A stretch of 64,000 nucleotides of DNA from Leishmania martiniquensis (taxonomy: Eukaryota; Euglenozoa; Kinetoplastea; Trypanosomatida; Trypanosomatidae). Below are positions 9,574 to 17,809 of this stretch, in pieces. Each line of letters begins with the position of its first letter. The stretch's first letter is position 1. A program made the position numbers and the translations under genes. The DNA is taken from NCBI RefSeq assembly GCF_017916325.1, contig NC_090138.1, positions 129,001 to 193,000 of the forward strand, given 5' to 3'. A model generated the notes under the pieces. That model saw nothing but the letters and a program-made list of their open reading frames with translations. It did not search any database and had not been told where the DNA came from.

Positions 9574-12500
9574 ATGCCAAAGCTGCACACCATCCCGCAG
9601 GGGGCGTGGAATCACATGCAGCAGCAGCAGCCGCTGCAGCCACGTCCGCCGCGGGACGTGCAACGCGCCGTGCCGGCCATCATCCGCGAAGCCCCGGCGC
9701 CGATGTCACGAATGATGGCCACCGCCCCCACGAGAGCTCGCGATGGCATTGCACACACAGACGAACGCAGAGGAGAGTCGGCGGAGAAGAGCCCCAGCCG
9801 CGTCACTTTGCCGAACGCGCGCTCGCAGCCACCGCCTGCGTACGCGGCGGAATCGAACCCGCGCTCCGCTGGACGCGTGATGAGCCGTCGCGGTAGGACA
9901 GGGCAATCGCAGCCGCGGGGGACGCTGACGGCCTCGGAGGCGGTTATTGCTCGCGGTGATGCAGAGGTCAGCTGCCGCCGAGAGCGAGAGGAGCGGCCGC
10001 GTTTGCCCTCTGAGCCGACGGCGCGCGCGCTGGAAGAGTTTTTTAATGAGGAGCAAAGCGCAGAAGAGCAGCGAGTGCAGCGGTGCGTGACGGCGCAGCA
10101 CGTTGCGCGGCCGTCGTTGCTGTCCGTGTCGGTGCACCAGCGTACCGTCATGGCGGAGGAGGAAGATCTGTTCTCGAGTGCGGCAGCTCGCTCGTACAGC
10201 AGCGTCGTGACAGCCACTCAGGGCGGCATGGGGACGGCGCGTGCGCCAAGCCGAGCGACACCGCGTCAGCATGCAGTCCGCAAGCCGCTGCCGACGCCCC
10301 AAGAGGCTGACATAGTGGTGCACTCTGAGCCCTCCACACCTCATCAGACGCTGCAGATGTGGCTGCCAAGACGCGTCGAAGCGCTTTGCGCACTGACTTG
10401 TGTGGACAGTCCGCGCATCATGCGCGACGCCGCTGGCGGAGACCTTGGCCAAGAACGCCTTCGCATCACTCCTCCACCTCGGCAGTCTCCGACGTTTCCT
10501 TTCGAAAGAGGCGACAACCGTGCGCACAGTACGCAGCGTGACTACGCAGGCGACAGTTATGGCAGCTTCCAAGTGGCTCTGTGGCGTCGAGCACCTTCCA
10601 GCGCACCGCCACACGCATCGGCGGCAGCGGGCAATGACGACGATGCATCCACGTCATTGCTGTCATCCCCGCGCTGGTGTGTGACAGCATATGAGTCCCT
10701 CAGCCTGTCCCTTCCGGCGACGGCGCGGCACACCGACGACGATGGCCAAGGATCAGCACCTCAGCAGGCGCCTGTCCCCTCCACCGCCTTTCCCCATCGC
10801 GGGAGCAGTCTGGGCAGTAGCTTGCAGGGCCGCAGCGGCGCTCGCGAGGACGAGGCCATGGTGGCCGACGCGGAAGATGATGAGGACGCTGCTGCGGTGA
10901 GCGATGGCCGTGATCACCGCCCGCCCACCGCGCTTGCGTCACCGCGCGGCTCCGCACCCTTTGCGTCGGCGTTGACGCGAGTGTACTGGAGTCCCGCTCC
11001 ACCGCCGAGTGGAGTGTCACCCCGTACGTCGCGCCACAGCGGTGCTACTGAATTCGGTGCTGACGGCGACCATTGGGATTCAGATGACGACGGTGCCGCT
11101 TTCGAAGGCGGCAGGAGCTCTCGAAGAATCCTTCGCCGCAGTGTACCACGCGGCGCGCGTGCGGGCGATCAGCATGCCCGTCCTTTCTCCGTGAGCCCCC
11201 TCAACGTCTCCGCCGCCTCCGCCACTGCTGCCCGCAATGAACCGTTCTGTGAGCCGCCGTCGTCGGCGACGTGCGAGGGGCGGCGGGCAGTCGCCCACGC
11301 GAGGGCGTGTAAGCGAACACTCCCGACGGAGCTGCACATCACCCTTCCGTGGCTGCTGCACACCTCCGTCCTTCCACCTGTGGCGGCCGAGGCTCTGGCG
11401 CGTTGTCTCGTGGCGCACATCAAAGCGCATCAGCCACCAGCGACGGGCACGCGAGGGAGCCGTGCACGCGCACCGAATCCTGCGGCCATAAACGCGGAGG
11501 ACACGCTTTCAGCGGCGCATGATCTGCCGCGGCTGCCTTCGCCGCCACCGATCTGGGTGGCGGTCTTTGCGCACACAAAGGCAATGCACATGTACGTGAC
11601 AAATCGTGCCTCGTCCCTTGTTCATGCCGAGGAGGACACCGGAGGCTGCGATGTGTCGCGTGATTGTACAGAAAGTTCTCGACCCACCCATGGCCGGCTG
11701 GCCTCAGCACCGCGGCTCGACCTCATCCCTTGGCCCGTGTGGGTACCGGATGCGCAGTCGAGTGTCTGCCGGCTTACCGCGCTCACCTCAGGTGCTTTTT
11801 TGCTGATTGAGATGATCGCGCGAGCACTCGATCAGGCGGCCGCTCCTGGCCGCGCTGCAGCGGCGGCGCCAGCAGCTCTGGGCACCGTCATGGGAGGGGA
11901 CGCAGGAGGTCGCCTACACGTCGGCATCGGCGCGTCACGCACGGCCTCGATGCGCTCTTCAGGCGCAGCGACGGTACTGCACCGATTTCACATCTTCTGT
12001 GAGGCCGTCTTTGGCGATGCAGCGAACAAGCGCCTCTGCCGACATGTCCGCGATCGCCTCCCGATGCGTGCACGGGACCTGAGCGAGCTGTTGAGCCGGC
12101 CGTGGTGTGGTGTGGCAGGGGGAGACGAGGACAGCGGTGCAGGGGCTGCCGCCGCTGCTGTCGCTGGCCCCGGTGTGTGGCGAGCTCGCTGCCCGTCCAT
12201 GCTGGACCTTGTGCACCACCTCGCCCGTACGTGGATGGTGGAGTGCTTTGCTGGGCTGGCGGACCGGCTGCACCTGTTTCTGATCACGCACAATCCGGGC
12301 GTTGTGCTCGATCTCATCACACGTACCAACGACAGCGGCGATGGCGCTCCCCCTGAGGACCTCAGCACATGCCCTACACCGTTGAAGGGGGTGTGTGGCG
12401 AGAAGCGCGATGCGAGCACTCGCGCGCAGCAGCGCGGTTGTGCTCTAGCGCGCGAGCGGCACTATCGCCTGCATCACGGCTCCTCACTCGAGGTGGGCAC

Positions 12501-14742
12501 AGTGCCCGGAGCCACGGCAGCAGCTGCGCAGGTGCTCCCGCCACATGCGTTGATCTACCGAGGCATCGCCGAGTTCATCCACGGGCCTCTTCAGCGGTGG
12601 GAGCGGTGGTGGCTGTCAGCTTTGTCCAGCCCTCCCACACACTCCTTCGCCACCAACGCAACGGCCAGCGCCGCGACCGTGCAGTGGTCGACTCACGTCA
12701 ACTACGCCACCGTGCACTCCCTCCAGTGGGTGCTACGCCACCCATTCCTAGCGCCTGCGGTCGACGATGGTGTGCGACAGTCCGCCCTCACTCTGGCTGC
12801 CGTCAAAGACACGCTGGCGCTGCTGGAGCTTCTCACGCTGATGCCACCGCTTCTCGATACGGCGGCGCTTCTGACGAGCGAGGCGGAGGCGGTGCTGCGT
12901 AGTGCCTGCGCTTGCGTGATGGGAAACGGCGGCGATGGTGGTGGCTGCGCGGTCCTGATCGCGCCGCGCGGCGCCGGCATTGACGGCTTGACCCGGGCCG
13001 GCCCCGCAGACGCGCCGTCCTGCACTGCGGCAGAGCGCTTCCATGTGTTTTTTCGCGTCTTCCTCGGGCTCGTGTGCCACGGCGCGATGCAGCTGAAGGA
13101 CGCTGAAGGCATGGCGCTCCTGTCGCACCCGCTACCGCCGCTGACTGGCGCGGCAGACGCAACCGTACCAGCCCACCACCGTGGCGCTGCGTCGCCTTTA
13201 CCCGAGCTGCGCACCGCACAGGCGACGGTGGACCATCTATGGACACGGCACATACTGCCACTTGTGGTGGGATACGTCAGCGGCAGTGGTACCGGGGCTG
13301 CGCCTGCCGCCCAGATGGATGCGCTGACGGCCGCAAGCCAGTGCATCACGTACGCGCTCATGCTGCTGCAGTTGCTGCGGCTCGAAGCGCGAGGCGCACG
13401 CCGCTGCAGCCGCGGCTACACACAAGCCCCCGCCTTCCCCAACGGGGCGCGGCATGCCGCGCCGAACTCCGGTATGCAGTCATGTGGGCACCGACGCAAG
13501 CGTACCCGCTCCGCTGCTCTGGATGGGCCGGTGCCGCAGCCATGGGTCAGTGCACGGAGCACGGGCTCTGACAGCCAAGATGCTCGGCCACGGTGCTGGG
13601 TGCCGTTGTCATCAACTGCGAATGAGCGCCCCAGCGTTGCCCGCTCCCCGGAGGCGGGGAGCGTGTCGAGCTCCGCCTTCACCGCAGATACAGCCACAAC
13701 GGCGACAACGGTCACAACAGGCCGGTGCGTCAACGGTGGCCATGCCTGCGTGAAGGGCATCGAGCAAGTCGGCGCGGCTGCAGCCGAGGCACGATGCTCA
13801 CCTGCAGTGGCGCTGGGCTACGTGCCGCAACAGAGTGACCGAGACGTAAAGAGCGCGGCGCGCGGCGCCGCCGGCGGCCTGTTGGACGACCTCGCCGACG
13901 CCTTCGAGGGGAAGCCGTTGGCATCGCTGCCGCACCGCATCCCGCCCCTGGAGCTGCTCGCGCACGGGGGCGCAGGAAGAGGCGCAGCGCGGCAGTGCCC
14001 TGCCTGCCCTGCACTCCCACCCGACTGGCAAGGAGTGTGCCGGCATCTGATTCGCCGTTGGCTGCAACCGCTGGCGCGGACAGCCATGCAGAGCTCCATT
14101 GACCCTCGCGGCAGCAGCAGCAGCGGCTGTGAGGCGAAGGCAAAGAGTGACTGTCGCAATGGCAGCGGTCGAGAGTCAGCGCTCGAAGAAAAGACGGCGG
14201 CGCGTCACGAGGAGGCTGACCGCCACGGCTCCATCCAAGCAGATGGCTCTCCAGAGGGGCTGCCGCCGCCGTCTCGGTTGTTCGATTTCTACGAGGAAGG
14301 CGGTGGTTACACGCTACACCGTCGCGATATCCGTCGCGTGTGCGCTCTTCTGGTGGGTCTGGCGCGGCGCGTCGCGGCCGTCCGTGAGGAGGAGCGCGGC
14401 GCGCACGCCGAGGGTGCCCGCGGCGACCGCGCTGGATGCTGCTATGACTACCTCTACGGCATTCTGCCGCCAGGACTGCGGGCCAGTGACGCTGGCCTCA
14501 TCCGCATCGTTACTGCCTCCACCTCCAGCTCTGACGATGGCGAGGATGACGATACGGACTGGGCTGGGGGGGACGCACATGCCAGTGAGGACCTCACCCA
14601 CGTGAGCGTCTTGCGCTGCTCCTCGTCCACCATCAGCACCACCGCCAGCAGCGGCAGTGGAAGCAGCAGCCAGCTCCCCCTCGATAACCCGTCGAAGATG
14701 CCGGCGTCGCCGCCATCGTCATCCCCGGCGACACCTCTGTGA
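9574..14742 (+). CDS. Large hypothetical protein, 1722 aa, family not recognised
   Basis: I do not recognise this protein. The first about 550 residues are low-complexity, Arg/Ser/Pro/Ala-rich and probably disordered, beginning MPKLHTIPQGAWNHMQQQQP and containing an acidic patch (AEDDEDAAAVSD). From about residue 585 ordered, mostly helical blocks appear, separated by Ala/Gly linkers: LPTELHITLPWLLHTSVLPP, FHIFCEAVFGDAANKRLCRH, MLDLVHHLARTWMVECFAGL and ALLELLTLMPPLLDTAALL. These could form an alpha-helical repeat or scaffold fold. The C-terminus is acidic then Ser-rich (SSSDDGEDDDTDW). No signal peptide or clear membrane segment is visible. The start is the first ATG; the frame extends upstream without an ATG. 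Composition and frame strength support a real gene. Confidence 0.87.
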   Translation: MPKLHTIPQGAWNHMQQQQPLQPRPPRDVQRAVPAIIREAPAPMSRMMATAPTRARDGIAHTDERRGESAEKSPSRVTLPNARSQPPPAYAAESNPRSAGRVMSRRGRTGQSQPRGTLTASEAVIARGDAEVSCRREREERPRLPSEPTARALEEFFNEEQSAEEQRVQRCVTAQHVARPSLLSVSVHQRTVMAEEEDLFSSAAARSYSSVVTATQGGMGTARAPSRATPRQHAVRKPLPTPQEADIVVHSEPSTPHQTLQMWLPRRVEALCALTCVDSPRIMRDAAGGDLGQERLRITPPPRQSPTFPFERGDNRAHSTQRDYAGDSYGSFQVALWRRAPSSAPPHASAAAGNDDDASTSLLSSPRWCVTAYESLSLSLPATARHTDDDGQGSAPQQAPVPSTAFPHRGSSLGSSLQGRSGAREDEAMVADAEDDEDAAAVSDGRDHRPPTALASPRGSAPFASALTRVYWSPAPPPSGVSPRTSRHSGATEFGADGDHWDSDDDGAAFEGGRSSRRILRRSVPRGARAGDQHARPFSVSPLNVSAASATAARNEPFCEPPSSATCEGRRAVAHARACKRTLPTELHITLPWLLHTSVLPPVAAEALARCLVAHIKAHQPPATGTRGSRARAPNPAAINAEDTLSAAHDLPRLPSPPPIWVAVFAHTKAMHMYVTNRASSLVHAEEDTGGCDVSRDCTESSRPTHGRLASAPRLDLIPWPVWVPDAQSSVCRLTALTSGAFLLIEMIARALDQAAAPGRAAAAAPAALGTVMGGDAGGRLHVGIGASRTASMRSSGAATVLHRFHIFCEAVFGDAANKRLCRHVRDRLPMRARDLSELLSRPWCGVAGGDEDSGAGAAAAAVAGPGVWRARCPSMLDLVHHLARTWMVECFAGLADRLHLFLITHNPGVVLDLITRTNDSGDGAPPEDLSTCPTPLKGVCGEKRDASTRAQQRGCALARERHYRLHHGSSLEVGTVPGATAAAAQVLPPHALIYRGIAEFIHGPLQRWERWWLSALSSPPTHSFATNATASAATVQWSTHVNYATVHSLQWVLRHPFLAPAVDDGVRQSALTLAAVKDTLALLELLTLMPPLLDTAALLTSEAEAVLRSACACVMGNGGDGGGCAVLIAPRGAGIDGLTRAGPADAPSCTAAERFHVFFRVFLGLVCHGAMQLKDAEGMALLSHPLPPLTGAADATVPAHHRGAASPLPELRTAQATVDHLWTRHILPLVVGYVSGSGTGAAPAAQMDALTAASQCITYALMLLQLLRLEARGARRCSRGYTQAPAFPNGARHAAPNSGMQSCGHRRKRTRSAALDGPVPQPWVSARSTGSDSQDARPRCWVPLSSTANERPSVARSPEAGSVSSSAFTADTATTATTVTTGRCVNGGHACVKGIEQVGAAAAEARCSPAVALGYVPQQSDRDVKSAARGAAGGLLDDLADAFEGKPLASLPHRIPPLELLAHGGAGRGAARQCPACPALPPDWQGVCRHLIRRWLQPLARTAMQSSIDPRGSSSSGCEAKAKSDCRNGSGRESALEEKTAARHEEADRHGSIQADGSPEGLPPPSRLFDFYEEGGGYTLHRRDIRRVCALLVGLARRVAAVREEERGAHAEGARGDRAGCCYDYLYGILPPGLRASDAGLIRIVTASTSSSDDGEDDDTDWAGGDAHASEDLTHVSVLRCSSSTISTTASSGSGSSSQLPLDNPSKMPASPPSSSPATPL

Positions 14743-15567
14743 ATCCCTCTCAGGAAGATCAGAGGAGCGTGCACCGCAGCGCAGCGCCAGTCGTTGCCTC
14801 TTTCACTTCCGTTTTTTCTTGTCTTATCCTCTCCCCCCTCCCCCCCGTCACACACACACACACATCTCATCGCTTTCATTGCACCACGTCAGGACATGCG
14901 CGTGTGCGTGCGCTGACGGAAGTAAAACGTCGTGTGGCGCACAGAAACAGAAGACCTGTTGTCGTGCACGCCGGCGCCGTCTCTCCTCGCTGCCCCCTCC
15001 CCACCCCACCCCACCCGCCTTCCTCCTCCGCAGTGCTATCGCATTGTGCGCATACGCGTGCGTGTATGCGTTCCTTCGATGGCCTGCAGCCCCACCATCA
15101 CGACCGCCTCGCTCTCAGGGATAAGATCTGCAGGACAGCAGCGGCACGCCGCCGCCACACATCGTCATCGCCTACTGATGCTCGGTTGTGCGTTTCTGTC
15201 GCCGTGCGCGGTCCTCTTGGCGCGCACAACTGGGTGCGACCACCACTCACTCCCGTCTTCCTCCCACCGTCATCTGCCACCTCCGCTGGCTGCCTCCCAT
15301 CAACCACTGCATGGGCATGCGTGCATCAACCCTTCCCTCCCTCGCTCTCGCCTCCCCACCTTATCCTTCCGCCTGCTCCACCCATACCACACACCTCGGC
15401 CTCCTCTCCCTCCCCCCGCCGTATCCGATCCCGCTCCTCATCCGGCTGCGGCGCCCCTCATTCCACCCTCACCGACCCCCATCGCGACATCTGCGGTTGG
15501 ACTTCAGTCCGCTCTCTCTCTCTGGCCCGCTATTCCACCACACCTCGTGCGCCGTCCTTCAATCATC
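14743..15567. other. Intergenic region upstream of the first P1 gene
   Basis: It holds the 3' UTR of the 1722-aa gene and the 5' region of P1 copy 1. C/T-rich sequence with a (CA)n run at about 14850-14863 and long pyrimidine stretches at 15330-15480. Upstream in-frame extension of P1 is pyrimidine-driven translation, not coding. Confidence 0.7.
15453..15506 (+). promoter_or_regulatory. Trans-splice acceptor region of P1 copy 1
   Basis: Pyrimidine-rich sequence leads to AG at 15505-15506, giving a 61-nt leader without an upstream ATG before the P1 start at 15568. The exact site is inferred. Confidence 0.5.
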
Positions 15568-15909
15568 ATGTCCACTGAGACCCTCGCGTGCACGTACGCC
15601 GCGCTGATGCTGAGCGACGCGGGCCTGCCCGCCTCGGCCGAGAACATCGCGGCGGCAGTGAAGGCTGCCGGCGTCGAGGTGCGCCCCACTCTGCCCATCA
15701 TCTTCTCCCGCTTCCTGGAAAAGAAGTCGGTAGAGACGCTGATGGCGGCCGCCGCTGCGCAAGCCCCCACGGCAGCGCCAGCGTCAGCGGCCGGCGCTGC
15801 CCCCGCCGCCGCGGCTGGCGGCAAGGCGGAGAAGAAGAAAGAGGAGCCGGAGGAGGAAGGCGACGACGACATGGGCTTCGGTCTGTTCGACTAAGCGCTC
15901 TCCGCAGCC
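15536..15909 (+). repeat. Direct repeat, copy 1, containing a P1 gene
   Basis: This 374-bp unit is identical, base for base, to 16483-16856. It covers 32 bp before the P1 ATG, the whole coding region and 15 bp after the stop codon. Outside these limits the flanks are unrelated. Confidence 0.95.
15568..15894 (+). CDS. RPLP1: 60S acidic ribosomal protein P1 (copy 1)
   Basis: This 108-residue protein is a P1-type ribosomal stalk protein. P1/P2 dimers bind P0 on the large subunit and recruit translational GTPases. The N-terminal dimerisation domain (residues 1-59, ending SRFLEKKSVETLM) is of the P1 rather than P2 type: LACTYAALMLSDAG and IKAAGV-like VKAAGVEVRP. An Ala-rich hinge (about 60-86) follows, then a charged stretch and the conserved stalk tail DDDMGFGLFD, the part that contacts elongation factors. 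The start is set by similarity: the same ATG is inside the duplicated block, and the upstream open frame is pyrimidine-rich UTR. Copy 2 lies 947 bp downstream and encodes the identical protein. Different 3' flanks may allow different mRNA control. Confidence 0.97.
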   Translation: MSTETLACTYAALMLSDAGLPASAENIAAAVKAAGVEVRPTLPIIFSRFLEKKSVETLMAAAAAQAPTAAPASAAGAAPAAAAGGKAEKKKEEPEEEGDDDMGFGLFD

Positions 15910-16514
15910 TCTGTATGCGTTAGGCGGTGCCCACTCTGTCTGCCTCTCTCGCTGCGCGTGTGTGCGGCAGCGGTGACGCGTGCGGCTCTGACACGCGTCT
16001 TTCTATTCGCCCTTTTTTCGTTCATATTTCCTTTTTTTTCGTTTTTCAGTTTTGTCGGAGTGCAAAATAAGTAAAGTGACGTCCAACGAGACCGTCTCGG
16101 GCTGCGCGTCGCGCCATTCTGCGCGGAGAGGGGCGCACAGACAGGCTGCATGCCAGCAAGCGTGCCCCCGTCACACGTACACACAGACGGTGAGGTGACG
16201 CACGCCCGCGCACGAATGTGATGGAGCCACTACGTGATGTAGAGATAGGGGAGGGGAGGGGAGGGAGGAGGAGGTGTGCTGCGCCTGCAACACGTTGAGC
16301 GCGGGCATCAGCTTCACGCCTCCCTCCCCTCTTCCTCTACGCGCAGGTGCCCACATGATGACACGGCGCAGCCTTTTCGATTTCTCTTTGCCTTCTGCGT
16401 CTCTCACCCGCTTTAATGACGTCCTGCATAACGCTCGCCCGCACACGTGGTGTTCACATTTGAGCGTGCACCATTACAGGAACACCACACCTCGTGCGCC
16501 GTCCTTCAATCATC
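15895..16514. other. Spacer between the two P1 genes
   Basis: Contains the 3' UTR of copy 1, including a T-rich stretch (about 16010-16050), purine tracts (16230-16275), and the 5' region of copy 2. No coding region is supported. Confidence 0.7.
16379..16479 (+). promoter_or_regulatory. Trans-splice acceptor region of P1 copy 2
   Basis: A pyrimidine tract at 16379-16413 and an AG at 16478-16479 predict a leader of about 35 nt before the ATG at 16515. This acceptor lies just outside the duplicated unit, so the two copies use different splice signals. Confidence 0.45.
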
Positions 16515-16856
16515 ATGTCCACTGAGACCCTCGCGTGCACGTACGCCGCGCTGATGCTGAGCGACGCGGGCCTGCCCGCCTCGGCCGAGAACATCGCGGC
16601 GGCAGTGAAGGCTGCCGGCGTCGAGGTGCGCCCCACTCTGCCCATCATCTTCTCCCGCTTCCTGGAAAAGAAGTCGGTAGAGACGCTGATGGCGGCCGCC
16701 GCTGCGCAAGCCCCCACGGCAGCGCCAGCGTCAGCGGCCGGCGCTGCCCCCGCCGCCGCGGCTGGCGGCAAGGCGGAGAAGAAGAAAGAGGAGCCGGAGG
16801 AGGAAGGCGACGACGACATGGGCTTCGGTCTGTTCGACTAAGCGCTCTCCGCAGCC
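16483..16856 (+). repeat. Direct repeat, copy 2, containing a P1 gene
   Basis: Identical over 374 bp to 15536-15909, including 32 bp of 5' and 15 bp of 3' noncoding sequence. The perfect identity points to very recent duplication or continuing gene conversion. Confidence 0.95.
16515..16841 (+). CDS. RPLP1: 60S acidic ribosomal protein P1 (copy 2)
   Basis: Encodes exactly the same 108-residue P1 stalk protein as copy 1, with P1-type N-terminal domain, Ala-rich hinge and DDDMGFGLFD tail. The start at 16515 is chosen because it is the ATG shared by both copies; an in-frame ATG cannot be reached upstream without leaving the repeat, and the frame that extends to 16494 does not begin with ATG. The 3' UTR differs completely from that of copy 1 after 15 nt. 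Tandem copies of abundant ribosomal proteins raise output in organisms that lack gene-specific promoters; that role is inferred. Confidence 0.97.
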   Translation: MSTETLACTYAALMLSDAGLPASAENIAAAVKAAGVEVRPTLPIIFSRFLEKKSVETLMAAAAAQAPTAAPASAAGAAPAAAAGGKAEKKKEEPEEEGDDDMGFGLFD

Positions 16857-17809
16857 GCGGGCGCCAGTCGTTAGCTGACTCATACCCTCTCCGGCTTGGG
16901 ATGTGGGTACGCATGGGCCACGTAGGCGTCTCACGCGCGGATGGCGAACAAGATTCCCCCCTCTCGGCATCCCCTCTCCGATCGGCGTGCGTCTCTATCT
17001 GTGTGTTTGTGCCTGTGTCTGTCCGTCTGTGTGTGTGTGTGTGTGACGTCTCACCTGTCACGTTCCGTTTGATTTTTCCCCGTGTCATTTCACTCCTCTG
17101 TGGACGGTCCCGTCGCACCGCCCTCCCTCCCCCCTATCTCCACACAGACAGGCCGGCAGACGCCGAACGTCAGCAGGCACAAACGCGGTCGCAGCCAACA
17201 AGCCGTCAGGAAAGGCCGACCACGTCGCTCTGACTACGCCACTCCCCTCCCCCCTCCCATCCGCGGGTGACGGGAAATGAGGGTGATCGTGAGCGAGAAG
17301 GGGCGCATGTGTGGGTGTGTGATCGAGGGCGGCCACGAGACACGCCCAAGAGAGGCAGCCAAGGTGCTTTGGTTCGGCCGGCGCCTCTCACGCTCGGTGA
17401 GGTCGAGCGGGTGTGGGTGGAGAAGGGGGGCGTGTCGCCAGCTTCTCTTTGCGCGCTGAGTCGCCGTCTACGACGCTCTCCTACCCCGACACTCACATGG
17501 CCATCCCCACACACACACACCATCCCACCCCCCTCCCGTCACACGTCACTCGGGAGTACCGTTGGGTTTGCCAACGTCGGGTGCGTCTTGAGCTCTCGGG
17601 GCTGCGCCTCCTCCTTTCGATGGGTCACCACCATCGCCGTGATTCCTCTTTCACACCTCCCCACTCGCCTCCTCCCCCCTTTCCTCTCCACTCGCGGGCA
17701 CGCACACAGATCGTGCGATAGTTGCTCGAGTACCTTTCACGGAGGTAGCAAGGAAGGGATACGCACACACAGGCAGCGCCGGCATAGGTGCGGTGCGAAA
17801 GCGTCCGCG
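16842..17809. other. Intergenic region between P1 copy 2 and the TLDc gene
   Basis: C/T-rich noncoding sequence with a (GT)n tract at 17029-17044 and a strong pyrimidine tract at 17641-17692. An in-frame open stretch upstream of 17810 begins with GTG, has no ATG and is pyrimidine-driven; it is treated as UTR. Confidence 0.7.
17641..17709 (+). promoter_or_regulatory. Polypyrimidine tract and trans-splice acceptor for the TLDc gene
   Basis: A 50-nt pyrimidine-rich tract (17641-17692) is followed by the first AG at 17708-17709. The predicted 5' UTR is 100 nt and has no upstream ATG, which supports 17810 as the start. Confidence 0.6.

Noticed and set aside
9849..9863. tRNA B-box-like sequence on the - strand (cgcgggttcgattcc)
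   Set aside because: No A box, acceptor stem or anticodon arm could be found at the right distance, and it lies inside the 1722-aa coding region.
17267..17809. N-terminal extension of the TLDc protein
   Set aside because: It begins with GTG, has no ATG, and lies mostly before the predicted splice acceptor at 17708-17709.
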